DNA of 64,000 bases from Avedoeria sp964651245 (GTDB lineage Bacteria; Chloroflexota; Anaerolineae; Epilineales; Epilineaceae), in assembly GCA_964651245.1 (NCBI GenBank), contig CAZYVI010000003.1, positions 178,831-242,830 on the forward strand, given 5' to 3'. The translations under genes were made by a program, and so were the position numbers. Numbering within the stretch: position 1 is the stretch's first letter; each line of letters starts with the position of its first letter. Of the stretch, positions 23,897 to 34,651 are shown in pieces. Under the pieces are notes generated by a model that saw only the letters and a list, made by a program, of their open reading frames with translations, searched no databases and had not been told where the DNA came from.

Positions 23897-26218
23897 ATGA
23901 CCCAGCCCGCCGCCCGCGCCGTCGTCGCCGCCGGCGCCGTCTGCGCCTTGGCCGCCGCCGCGCTGCACCCGGGCCTCGGCCCGGCCGCGGCCGCCGCCCC
24001 GCGCCAGGGCGCGCCGGCCGCGGCGGACGGCCGCGTGCTGTTCGACGCCGGCGCGCCGGGCGCCTGGTCGGCCAAGGTCGGCCCGGACGGGTCGGTCACC
24101 CGCGTCGCCGAGCGCGGCCACGGCGGGATGACGGTCCAGAACCTGGGCGACGCACCGACGCGCCTGCTGGCGCTCGACGTCGCGCCCGACGACGGCGACG
24201 CTGCCTCGTGCGAGCGCTGCGCCCTGCGGCGCGTCCTCTGCAGCCCGCCCGTCACCCCCGGCGCCACCTGGCGGGTGACCTCGACGGTGGCCGTCGTCAG
24301 CCTCAGCCTCCAGCCGGCGGCCGCGGCCGGCGACGCCTGGGCCGCCGCCGCCGGTGCGCTCGGGCTGCCGAACACGGCCACCGTGGCCGACGTGGTCTGC
24401 GGCTACGCGGCGCGCTGGCCGGCCGAGGCGGCCTGCCCCGGCCCGGCCCTGATCGGCGCGCTCGTCGACGGCGGCGCGTCGCCCGCACTGCCCGACGGCG
24501 TCGACGCCGCCGCGGCGCGTGGCGAGCGCATCGGCGGCGTGGCGGCGCCGTGGCTGACATCGGACGGCGCGCTCGAGGCGCGCACCGTCGACCGCACCGA
24601 GGCGCTGGGCCTGGCCGACGTCGGCTGGGACACGCCGGCGGCCGACGGGCCGGTGGCGCCGTTCGTCTACGACCTGCCCGGCGCCTGGATCCAGAGCCCG
24701 GACGGCCTGCGCAGCCAGCTCCACGTCCTCAACCCGACGCCCGGCTGCGCCACGGTCGTCGTCTCGGCGTTCCGCACCAGCAGCGGCTTCCGCGGCGCGT
24801 ATACCGCCACGCTGACGGCCGGCGCGCTCATGACCTACGACCTCGACGGGACGACGGCCTTCGAGGATGTCTTCGGCTCGGCGGCGCTGCGCCTCGTCAG
24901 CGACCGGCCGCTGGCGGCGGCGCTGACGGTGGTCGGCCCCCACTTCACCACCCGCGTGCCGGCCACGCGGATGCCGCCGACCGCCGGGCCGGCGCCGTCG
25001 CTGCGGCAGCTGCTGCCGCACGCCTACCAGGAAAAGGTCGACTTCGCGGCCGGCGACGTCGCTGCGGACACCCGCCGCGCCGCGTCGCCCGACCAGGCGC
25101 CGCTCGACCGGGCGCGCGGCTGGGAGTCGAACATCCCGGTCTTCAACCCCTACCCCGAGCGGCTCGAGCTCGGCTTCCGCCTCCAGGCCGAGGGAGAGCC
25201 GCGCCGCGAGTTCGGCTACCCGCTGCAGCCGCGGGTCCAGACGGTGTTCCAGCCCGGCTTCGGCCTCGGCAAGCCCGGCGGCCACGGCTGGGGCGAGCTG
25301 GCGGCGACGGCGCCGCTACCGCTGCCGCTGGCGATCGGGGTCCACAGCTGGCGCGAGGCATCCGACGAGCCCGCCGTCGTCGAGGCCTGGTCGGCCCGCA
25401 CCTGGGCGTTCGACGCGTCGGCGCCGGCGCCGCGCGCCATCGGCCTGCCGGACCTCGGCGGCCCGGCCGTCGCATCGCCCGACGACCCCGAAGCGGCGCC
25501 GCTGTCGCTGTACGGATCGATGACCGACACCTTCGGGGCCCGGATCGCGATCCAGAACCCGCTGACGCGCACCGCCCGCATCGCCATCGACAGCTACGCC
25601 GCCGCCTGCGGCTACGCCGGCACGGTCGAGCACCGCATCGACGCCCGGCAGCGCCTGCTGGTCGACGTGCGCGACCTGCCCGGCACGGCCCATGGCGCCG
25701 ACGCGGCCGTCGTGCGCGTCCTCGAGGGCGCGGCGGCGGCGCTGGTCGAGTTCCGTCGCCCGGGCTGGCCGACGCTGGCCGCCGCGCCGCCCGACGTGGC
25801 CTCAGCCTACCTGGGCACGCCGGTCCTCGACGCCGGCCCCGAGCCGGTCCTCGTGGCCGCGCGCCTGGCCGTGACGCCCACCGCCGTGACGGTCGACCGC
25901 GCCGCCCTGGCGCCGATCCGCGCGCTGCTGGGCCACGTTCCCGACGACGACCGCTGCGCCCGCTACACCGCCGCGTCCGACGCGCCCTGGCTCGCCGTCG
26001 ACGCCCCGGCCGGCCCGCTGCCCAGCGTCCTCACCCTGACCGTCGACCCGCGCCGCCTGCCCTCCGGCGACGCGACCGGCGTCGTCACGATCGCCAGCGC
26101 CGACGCCACGATCACCGGCTCGCCGCAGCGCATCACGGTGACGGTGACGGGCGAGCCGGTCCACCAGGATCCGGGGCGGGCGTATCTGCCGGTGCTGTGG
26201 CGGGACGCGGGACGGTAG
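23897..26218 (+). CDS. Large secreted protein with YLP tail
   Basis: A 773-residue exported protein of unknown function. The AAGGAGG ribosome site is strong. A signal peptide (about residues 1-35) is followed by several immunoglobulin-like beta-rich modules: one containing NTATVADVVCGYAARWPAEA, a central part with FVYDLPGAWIQSPDGL and repeated adhesin-like segments such as FRTSSGFRGAYTATLTAG. Near the C-terminus a BACON-like segment reads WLAVDAPAGPLPSVLTLTVD. The protein ends RAYLPVLWRDAGR. No catalytic motif is visible. It is convergent with the NHL/vWA gene. Confidence 0.7.
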   Translation: MTQPAARAVVAAGAVCALAAAALHPGLGPAAAAAPRQGAPAAADGRVLFDAGAPGAWSAKVGPDGSVTRVAERGHGGMTVQNLGDAPTRLLALDVAPDDGDAASCERCALRRVLCSPPVTPGATWRVTSTVAVVSLSLQPAAAAGDAWAAAAGALGLPNTATVADVVCGYAARWPAEAACPGPALIGALVDGGASPALPDGVDAAAARGERIGGVAAPWLTSDGALEARTVDRTEALGLADVGWDTPAADGPVAPFVYDLPGAWIQSPDGLRSQLHVLNPTPGCATVVVSAFRTSSGFRGAYTATLTAGALMTYDLDGTTAFEDVFGSAALRLVSDRPLAAALTVVGPHFTTRVPATRMPPTAGPAPSLRQLLPHAYQEKVDFAAGDVAADTRRAASPDQAPLDRARGWESNIPVFNPYPERLELGFRLQAEGEPRREFGYPLQPRVQTVFQPGFGLGKPGGHGWGELAATAPLPLPLAIGVHSWREASDEPAVVEAWSARTWAFDASAPAPRAIGLPDLGGPAVASPDDPEAAPLSLYGSMTDTFGARIAIQNPLTRTARIAIDSYAAACGYAGTVEHRIDARQRLLVDVRDLPGTAHGADAAVVRVLEGAAAALVEFRRPGWPTLAAAPPDVASAYLGTPVLDAGPEPVLVAARLAVTPTAVTVDRAALAPIRALLGHVPDDDRCARYTAASDAPWLAVDAPAGPLPSVLTLTVDPRRLPSGDATGVVTIASADATITGSPQRITVTVTGEPVHQDPGRAYLPVLWRDAGR

Positions 26219-26263
26219 CGGGCCGGCGACGGTCGGCGCGGGTCGGTCGCTACGTCGACACTG

Positions 26264-29200
26264 CTACCTCCCCCCCCAGAACGCCTCCTTCGGGCACCGC
26301 CGCACCGTCACCGCTACCTGCGCGTAGAGCGCCGCCAGGTCGGCCGGCGTCGGCGCGTCGAGCGTCCGGGTGGGGTCGCCGGCGAGGCGGGCCAGGAAGT
26401 CGCGGTCGACGTCGCCGCCGAGGCCGATGGCGTAGATCGTCGTGCCGGCGGCGCGGGCGGCGGCGGCGACGGCCAGGGCGCGGTCGGGCTCGTCCTCTTG
26501 GCGCCCGTCGGTGACGACGATGACCAGCGGCACCGAGCCGGCGCGGTGGCGCGCGCTCTGGAGCTCGGCTTGGGCCGCGTCGAGGCCGAGGTCGATGCGC
26601 GTGCCGGGCGCCAGCGTCAGCGCGTCGAGCGCCGCCCCGGCCTGGGCGGCGTCGGTCACCAGCGGTGAGAGCAGCGTCGCCGCCTGGTTGAAGGCCACGA
26701 TCCCCACTTGGTCGTCGCCGAGCCGCAGCAGGCCGATGAAGCTGCGCGCCGCCGCCTTGGCCGCCTCGATCTTGGCCCCGGCCATGCTCGTCGAGCTGTC
26801 GATGAGCAGCACGGCGTCGACGTGGACTTGGCTCGGGTCGCAGCGCTCGCGCAGCGCTACCGGCAGGTAGAGGTCGCGCGGCGTCCGCGTCGGCGTCGCG
26901 GTCGGCGTCGGCGTGCGCGTCGGCGTGGCGGTCGGGACGGGCGTCGACGTCGGTTCGTCGGTCGGCGTCGCCGTGGCCGGGGCCACGACATCGACATAAG
27001 GGATGGGGAAGACGATCCGGCCGACCGCGCCGGTGAAGTCGACGTACTCGGCGTAGGCCTCGGTGTTCGTCGGCCAGCGGCCGACGGCGCTCGGCCGGAC
27101 CTGGAGCCGCACGCCGAGCCCGGTCAGCGGCACGTTCTGGAAGCGCCAGGTAAGCCGGCCGCCCGTCACCGCCGCTGGCGGCTCGGATGAGCTGGGCACG
27201 TAGGGCACGCCGTCGGGCACGGCGTCGACGATCGTCAGCTCGCGCAGCAGCGTGGTGGGCTTGATCCGCTGCACGATCCGGTCGTACAGCGCCGCCAGGT
27301 GCGACTCCGACCGGCTCTTGATGAAGTGGCTGGCGTCGGTGACGATCTCGCCCAGCGTCCGCTCGCCCTGGCCGCCCTGGCCGACCAGCTTCTTGGCCCC
27401 GTCGGCCGCCGTGCCCAGCCAGATCCCGAACGCGTCGTCGACGCGCCGCTTGAGCTGGCCGCCGGCCCGTTCGATCTGCTGCCGGAAGTACTGGATCTGC
27501 CACGGCTGGGTGTCGTCGTCGACCGGGATGCCCTCGCTGGCCATGAGGTAGATGACGACCTTGCGCGCGTCGCGCCGGCCGCGGGCGCCGAACAGCTCGC
27601 GCTCGGTCTCGTCGATCGCCGTCGCCAGGCTCCAGTCGGCATCGCCGCCCTGCAGCCGCCGCAGCATCCGCCGCAGCAGCTGGACGTTGTTTGTCAGCCG
27701 CGACCCGCTGCCTGGCTGGACCACCAACTGGTCGGTCGAGGGGTCGATCTGGTCGATCAGGGCGTCGACGCTGCGCTGGACCGAGCGAAAGGCGTTGGCG
27801 CTCATCGACTGGTCGACGACGACCGCGATGTCGGCCGCCAGCTGCGACGAGGCGCAGGCGCCGCGGATCGTCAGGGCGAGGTCGACGGTGTCGCCGATCG
27901 TCACCACCGCCGGTGCGGCCGACTTGTCGCCGACCACAAGGCAGCCGCGTTCGATGGCCGGGACGCGCACGCCCGGCAGCGCCGGATCCCAGGCGTAGGC
28001 CGTCACGACGTCGGCGACCCGGTCGACGACGTAGACGGCGCCGGCGGCGTCGACCGCGATATCGCTCGGCTGCGTCGCGCCCAGGTCGGGCCGCGCCGCC
28101 GCCCACGACGCCACGAGCGCGCCGTCGGGCCGCAGCCGGTGCGCCCAGCCGTCGCGGCCCAGGACCACCAGGTCGCCGTCGGGCAGGACGTCGAACCGGG
28201 ACGCGCGCGGGGCGCCGGCCGGCAGGCCGAACCCGGCCCGCGGTGTCCCGTCGGCCGCCCAGCCGTGGATCCGCTGACCGCCGGCGTCGAGCGCGAACCA
28301 GGTGCCGTCGGCCGCCACCGCGGCGTCGGCCCACGCCGCCGTCCGCCCGCCCGCCCCGCGCAGCGCCGCGCCGCCGACGATGGCGCCGGCGGCGTCGAGG
28401 CGGTAGGCCGAGGCGGTGCCGGCGTCGACGACGACGACCTGGCCGGCCGCGGCGTCCCAGCCCACCGCCACCACGTCGTGCGCCGCGCCGGCCGCCGACG
28501 GCAGCTTGGTGCGCCAGCGCTCGGCGCCGTCGGGCGCCCAGCTGACGGCCGCGCCGGCGTCGGCGGCGTAGACGTTGCCGGCCGCGTCGGCGTCGGCGTC
28601 GACGACGTCGTAGCCGGACAGCTGGGCGTTGGCGACGCCGGCCGCCGTCAGCCGCTGGACCCGCGGCGGAACGTCGACCAGGTAGGCGCGGCCGTCGGCG
28701 CCGAAGCCCAGCGCCTCGAGCCCGTCGAACAGCCCGACCGCCAGGTCGGGGCTCGACCACGTCGCCACCGGCTCGCCGCTCGCCTGGCGGTCGCGGTAGG
28801 CGCGCACGCCGGCCAGGGCGCCGCTGCCGGCCGTCGCCACCGCCGCCCAGACGCCCTGGCCGGCCGCGGCCGCCACCGCGACCGCCGGCGTGCCGTCGAA
28901 GCGCCCGGTGACCCGGCCGCCGTCCATCTCGAAGCGCGCCAGCGCCTCGCCGGTGGCGACCCAGGCCTCGTCGCCGGCGACGGCGACGTCGAGCGGCTCG
29001 CCCGGGACGGTCGTCCCGCCCAGTCGGATCGCCCCGCCCGGCCGCCCGTCGGCGCCGAACACCACCACCCGCCCGTTGCCGCGGTCGGCCACGAGCAGCC
29101 GGCCGTCGGGGGCGACGTCGAGCCCGGCCGGGCCGTCGAGCTGGCCCGGGCCGTCGCCGCTGCCGCCGAGCGGCGTGCCCTCGGCGCCGCCCGGGTCGAA

Positions 29201-29737
29201 GACGCGCACCTGGTCGCCGTTGGCGTCGCTGACGAAGACGCGGCCGTCGGGCGCGACGGCGACGCCGGTGGGGTTGAGGCCGGGCCAGGTGGCTACGCGG
29301 GCGCCGGTCAGATCGAAGACGGCCACGGCGCCGGCGCGGACGTCGGCGGCGTAGATGCGGTTGCGCCCGGCGTCGGCGGCGACGTGCCCCGCCGCGCCGA
29401 GGGGGTCGGCGCCGCCGCGGCCGAACGCGCCCAGCGGCGAGCCGTCGGCGGCCAGGATCTCGACGCGGCCGAGGCGGGCGTCGGACGTCACGATCCGTCC
29501 GTCGCCGAGCCGGTCGATGCCGGCCGGCTCGAGCCAGAGCCGCCCCGGCACGGCGCCGGCCGACTCGGTCCAGGTGGCCGTGCGGACGTAGCCGCCCGGC
29601 GGCACCGGCGCTTGCGCCCGCGCCGGCCCGGCGGCCGTGGCGACGGCCGCGATGGCCGCCGCGGCGATCGCCGCCGCGGGGCGGGCCGTGGAGCGGCGAT
29701 GGGCGGGCCGGCGGGCGGGGTGGGGGGGCAGCGACAT
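26264..29737 (-). CDS. Secreted NHL beta-propeller protein with two vWA domains
   Basis: A 1157-residue exported protein. The ATG at 29737 follows a GGGAGA site; a start 51 bases upstream is possible. A signal peptide (hydrophobic core about residues 20-42) is followed by NHL-type six-residue blade motifs over about 50-600 (GVAVAPDGRVFVSDANGD, GLDVAPDGRLLVADRGNG). The first vWA domain (about 630-830) has an intact MIDAS (VVDQSMS), then a beta domain (about 840-915), a Thr/Pro linker (about 920-955) and RDLYLPVALRERC. The second vWA domain (about 970-1145) has IDSSTSM. Both MIDAS motifs are of the metal-binding DxSxS type, so protein-protein adhesion is plausible. Confidence 0.82.
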   Translation of the reverse strand: MSLPPHPARRPAHRRSTARPAAAIAAAAIAAVATAAGPARAQAPVPPGGYVRTATWTESAGAVPGRLWLEPAGIDRLGDGRIVTSDARLGRVEILAADGSPLGAFGRGGADPLGAAGHVAADAGRNRIYAADVRAGAVAVFDLTGARVATWPGLNPTGVAVAPDGRVFVSDANGDQVRVFDPGGAEGTPLGGSGDGPGQLDGPAGLDVAPDGRLLVADRGNGRVVVFGADGRPGGAIRLGGTTVPGEPLDVAVAGDEAWVATGEALARFEMDGGRVTGRFDGTPAVAVAAAAGQGVWAAVATAGSGALAGVRAYRDRQASGEPVATWSSPDLAVGLFDGLEALGFGADGRAYLVDVPPRVQRLTAAGVANAQLSGYDVVDADADAAGNVYAADAGAAVSWAPDGAERWRTKLPSAAGAAHDVVAVGWDAAAGQVVVVDAGTASAYRLDAAGAIVGGAALRGAGGRTAAWADAAVAADGTWFALDAGGQRIHGWAADGTPRAGFGLPAGAPRASRFDVLPDGDLVVLGRDGWAHRLRPDGALVASWAAARPDLGATQPSDIAVDAAGAVYVVDRVADVVTAYAWDPALPGVRVPAIERGCLVVGDKSAAPAVVTIGDTVDLALTIRGACASSQLAADIAVVVDQSMSANAFRSVQRSVDALIDQIDPSTDQLVVQPGSGSRLTNNVQLLRRMLRRLQGGDADWSLATAIDETERELFGARGRRDARKVVIYLMASEGIPVDDDTQPWQIQYFRQQIERAGGQLKRRVDDAFGIWLGTAADGAKKLVGQGGQGERTLGEIVTDASHFIKSRSESHLAALYDRIVQRIKPTTLLRELTIVDAVPDGVPYVPSSSEPPAAVTGGRLTWRFQNVPLTGLGVRLQVRPSAVGRWPTNTEAYAEYVDFTGAVGRIVFPIPYVDVVAPATATPTDEPTSTPVPTATPTRTPTPTATPTRTPRDLYLPVALRERCDPSQVHVDAVLLIDSSTSMAGAKIEAAKAAARSFIGLLRLGDDQVGIVAFNQAATLLSPLVTDAAQAGAALDALTLAPGTRIDLGLDAAQAELQSARHRAGSVPLVIVVTDGRQEDEPDRALAVAAAARAAGTTIYAIGLGGDVDRDFLARLAGDPTRTLDAPTPADLAALYAQVAVTVRRCPKEAFWGGR

Positions 29738-29948
29738 CGGGCGTCTCCCTGGTGGGCGGCCGGATGGGGTGCAGCCGGCGCGCGGCAACGATGTGCGCGC
29801 ACGCGGGCGGCGGCAAGTCGGCGGCCGAGCCGCCGGCGCGCCCGGCGGCAGCGGCGGTTCCTACACAACGCTAGCGGGCGCCCGCCGCCGCCGTCGGGGC
29901 CCGGCGCTATAATCCGACGCGCCCCTCCACCGTCTGCGAGACGCCACC

Positions 29949-32834
<2,886 letters not shown>

Positions 32835-32894
32835 CCGCGCCTCCGCCGGCGCTGTGGCGTCGCGCCGCGCACCGATCCCGCTGCCGCCCCGACC

Positions 32895-33743
32895 TCAGCC
32901 GGCGGCGACGAGCCCGGCGCCGTCCCAGCGGTAGAGCGCGCCGCTGATCGCCTCGGCGCCGGCGCCGGCGAACGTGCGCGCCACGTCGTCGGCGATCGAC
33001 GCCAGGTGGGCCGGATCGGCGTCGCCGCACGCCAGCAACAGGTCGCGCGCCGGGATGCCGACGTGCAGCGTGCCCGGCACCCACTCCGACAGGGCGTCGA
33101 GCAACGACGCCAGCAGGACCGCCGCGGCGTCGAGGCCGTCGCCGACGTGCCACGCCACCACCAGCTGGTCGCCGTCGCCGAAGCCGTCGGCCGGCACGCC
33201 CTGGGTGCGCTCGGCCAGGTGCGCCAGCGCCTCGGCCATGAGCGCCGCGCCGTCGCCGCCCCAGCCGCGCTCGACGTCGCTCTGCGTCAGCGGGATGTGG
33301 CCGTTGGGCAGGGCCCGGACGAAGAAGACGGCGAGCGCCGGGTCGAACGGGCAGGCCAGCCGGAATGCGCCCGGCGCCACCGCGTCGTGCCGCGCCAGGC
33401 GCGGGAACGGACCGGCGGCCTCGACCGCCGCGCCCGGCACGCCGAGGGCCGCCTTGACCTCCTCGACGGCGTCACCCGGTTCGAGCTCGCCGTGCCGGTA
33501 GCGCTTGAAGACGTCGTCGAGTTGAACCGTGTAGGGCGCGTCGCCGTAGCGCAGCTGGACGACGAAGGGCCGCACCCCCGTCACCGTCAAGCCGTCGACC
33601 GCCCGCAGCCCGGCGACAACGGCGCGCTGGAAGCCCGGTGCATCGAGGCCGTCGGGGCGGAGGGCCGTCTCACACGCCTCGCGGGTCGGCGCGGCCGCGG
33701 GATCGGCGAGGTCGTCGCCCGCCGGCGGCGGCGCGGGCATCAC
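32895..33743 (-). CDS. DUF1444 family protein
   Basis: A 282-residue cytosolic protein resembling DUF1444 (YtpQ-like). Seen: an N-terminal FQRAVVAGLRAVDGLTVTGV unit, the LDDVFKRYRHG segment, and the later family order of RALPNGHIPLTQSDVERGWG, a DQLVVAWHVGDGLDAAAVLL region, and VGIPARDLLLACGDADP. Function is unknown for the family. It is translationally coupled to the lipoprotein gene upstream (ATGA overlap). Confidence 0.65.
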   Translation of the reverse strand: MMPAPPPAGDDLADPAAAPTREACETALRPDGLDAPGFQRAVVAGLRAVDGLTVTGVRPFVVQLRYGDAPYTVQLDDVFKRYRHGELEPGDAVEEVKAALGVPGAAVEAAGPFPRLARHDAVAPGAFRLACPFDPALAVFFVRALPNGHIPLTQSDVERGWGGDGAALMAEALAHLAERTQGVPADGFGDGDQLVVAWHVGDGLDAAAVLLASLLDALSEWVPGTLHVGIPARDLLLACGDADPAHLASIADDVARTFAGAGAEAISGALYRWDGAGLVAAG

Positions 33744-34153
33744 CCCGGCGTCGGCGCGGCGGTCGGCTCGCTCGGCGCGGCCGTGGCGTCGCCGTCGGAC
33801 GGAGCGGCCTCGGTGCCGGTCGCGGCGTCGCCCGCGTCAGTTTCGCCCGCGTCGCCGCCGCGCGGCGGCGGATAGGCGCCCTCGGTCGGCTCGGCGACGA
33901 ACGCCGGCGGCGGGTACGGCGCGTTGGGGTCGTCGGTCGCCGAGCCGTAGAGGTCGTCCCAGACCTCGGGACCGCCGCTGATCGGGTCGCTGCGGAAGCC
34001 GCTGCCCGACGACGGGGCGCCGCCGCTCTCCGACGCGCCGCTCGGCGCGCGGTCCTGGGGCCGGTTGGGCGTCGGGCTCGAGCACGCCGCGAGGCCGAGC
34101 GACAGCAAGAGCGCGCCGGCGACGGTATAGCGCCGGGAAGTCGGGCTGGCCAT
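33740..34153 (-). CDS. Small lipoprotein
   Basis: A 137-residue predicted lipoprotein. The ATG at 34153 follows GGAGG at 8 bases. A short signal sequence ends in the lipobox LAAC with Cys24. The mature part is low-complexity and Pro/Ser/Gly/Asp-rich with little predicted structure (SDPISGG, PNAPYPPPAFVAEPTEGAYP), so it may be a tether or spacer. It overlaps the DUF1444 gene by four bases. Confidence 0.72.
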   Translation of the reverse strand: MASPTSRRYTVAGALLLSLGLAACSSPTPNRPQDRAPSGASESGGAPSSGSGFRSDPISGGPEVWDDLYGSATDDPNAPYPPPAFVAEPTEGAYPPPRGGDAGETDAGDAATGTEAAPSDGDATAAPSEPTAAPTPG

Positions 34154-34480
34154 GAGGGGTCCTCCACTCCAAACGATGCGGTCGTCGGCGCCGCGCACCC
34201 GGCGCGCCGCTACGATGTGGCGGCGACGGATCCGGCGGGCTGGGCGCCCCGGCGGCGGGGCCGGAGTATAGTGCGGCGCCGCCGGCAGCGGCAACGGGGC
34301 GCGGGGGGGCGGCGCGCGCGGTCGGGCGTCGCGCCCGACCGCGGGTCCGCGCGCCTCTGCCGTCGGCGCTTGACCCGCGTCGCGGCCGTCTGCCATACTT
34401 GCCGGCACCCACCTCCTTTCGGTCCGGCCGGTCTGTGCCACCCTTCATCCGGATTCATCTGCAATCCTATAAGGAAGGGA

Positions 34481-34564
34481 GGTGGTGTCGAATGGATCAT
34501 AGTGCGCGTCAGACCGGCACCACCGAGGCGATCGCCTAGCGATCCTTCGGTGGATGCCACCGAA
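34481..34564 (+). promoter_or_regulatory. Attenuator-like leader of aspS with exclusive hairpins
   Basis: Four short segments can pair in mutually exclusive ways. GGTGGTG (34481-34487, overlapping the leader ribosome site) pairs with CACCACC (34518-34524). CCACCGA (34520-34526) pairs with TCGGTGG (34547-34553). TTCGGTGG (34546-34553) pairs perfectly with CCACCGAA (34557-34564). This is the 1:2, 2:3, 3:4 layout of translation-coupled attenuators, placed across a 15-codon leader peptide and just before an intrinsic terminator. No T-box consensus is present. The mechanism is inferred from pairing only. The rest of the 498-bp gap (34154-34480) shows no gene. Confidence 0.45.
34492..34539 (+). CDS. 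Leader peptide upstream of aspS
   Basis: A 15-codon ORF reading MDHSARQTGTTEAIA, with AAGGAAGGGAGGTGG a few bases upstream. It is too short for routine gene calling. Its second codon is Asp, the substrate of the synthetase encoded downstream, but there is only one Asp codon, so a classical codon-run sensor is not evident. Its stop lies just before the third pairing segment. Confidence 0.4.
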   Translation: MDHSARQTGTTEAIA

Positions 34565-34601
34565 CCGTGGGGGCTCCTCTGGGGTCCCCACGGTGCTTTT
34601 T
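34564..34601 (+). terminator. Intrinsic terminator in the aspS leader
   Basis: A perfect 9-bp stem ACCGTGGGG (34564-34572) / CCCCACGGT (34586-34594), then GC and TTTTT at 34597-34601. It lies 50 bases before the aspS ATG, so transcription of aspS must read through it. Confidence 0.7.
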
Positions 34602-34651
34602 CGCCACGTTCTCCCCGTCGTCCCCGACGCGATCGAGGAGCGTCGAGCCCG

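Noticed and set aside
34470..34601. T-box riboswitch before aspS
   Set aside because: No T-box consensus bulge or specifier domain is seen; a leader peptide with exclusive hairpins fits better.
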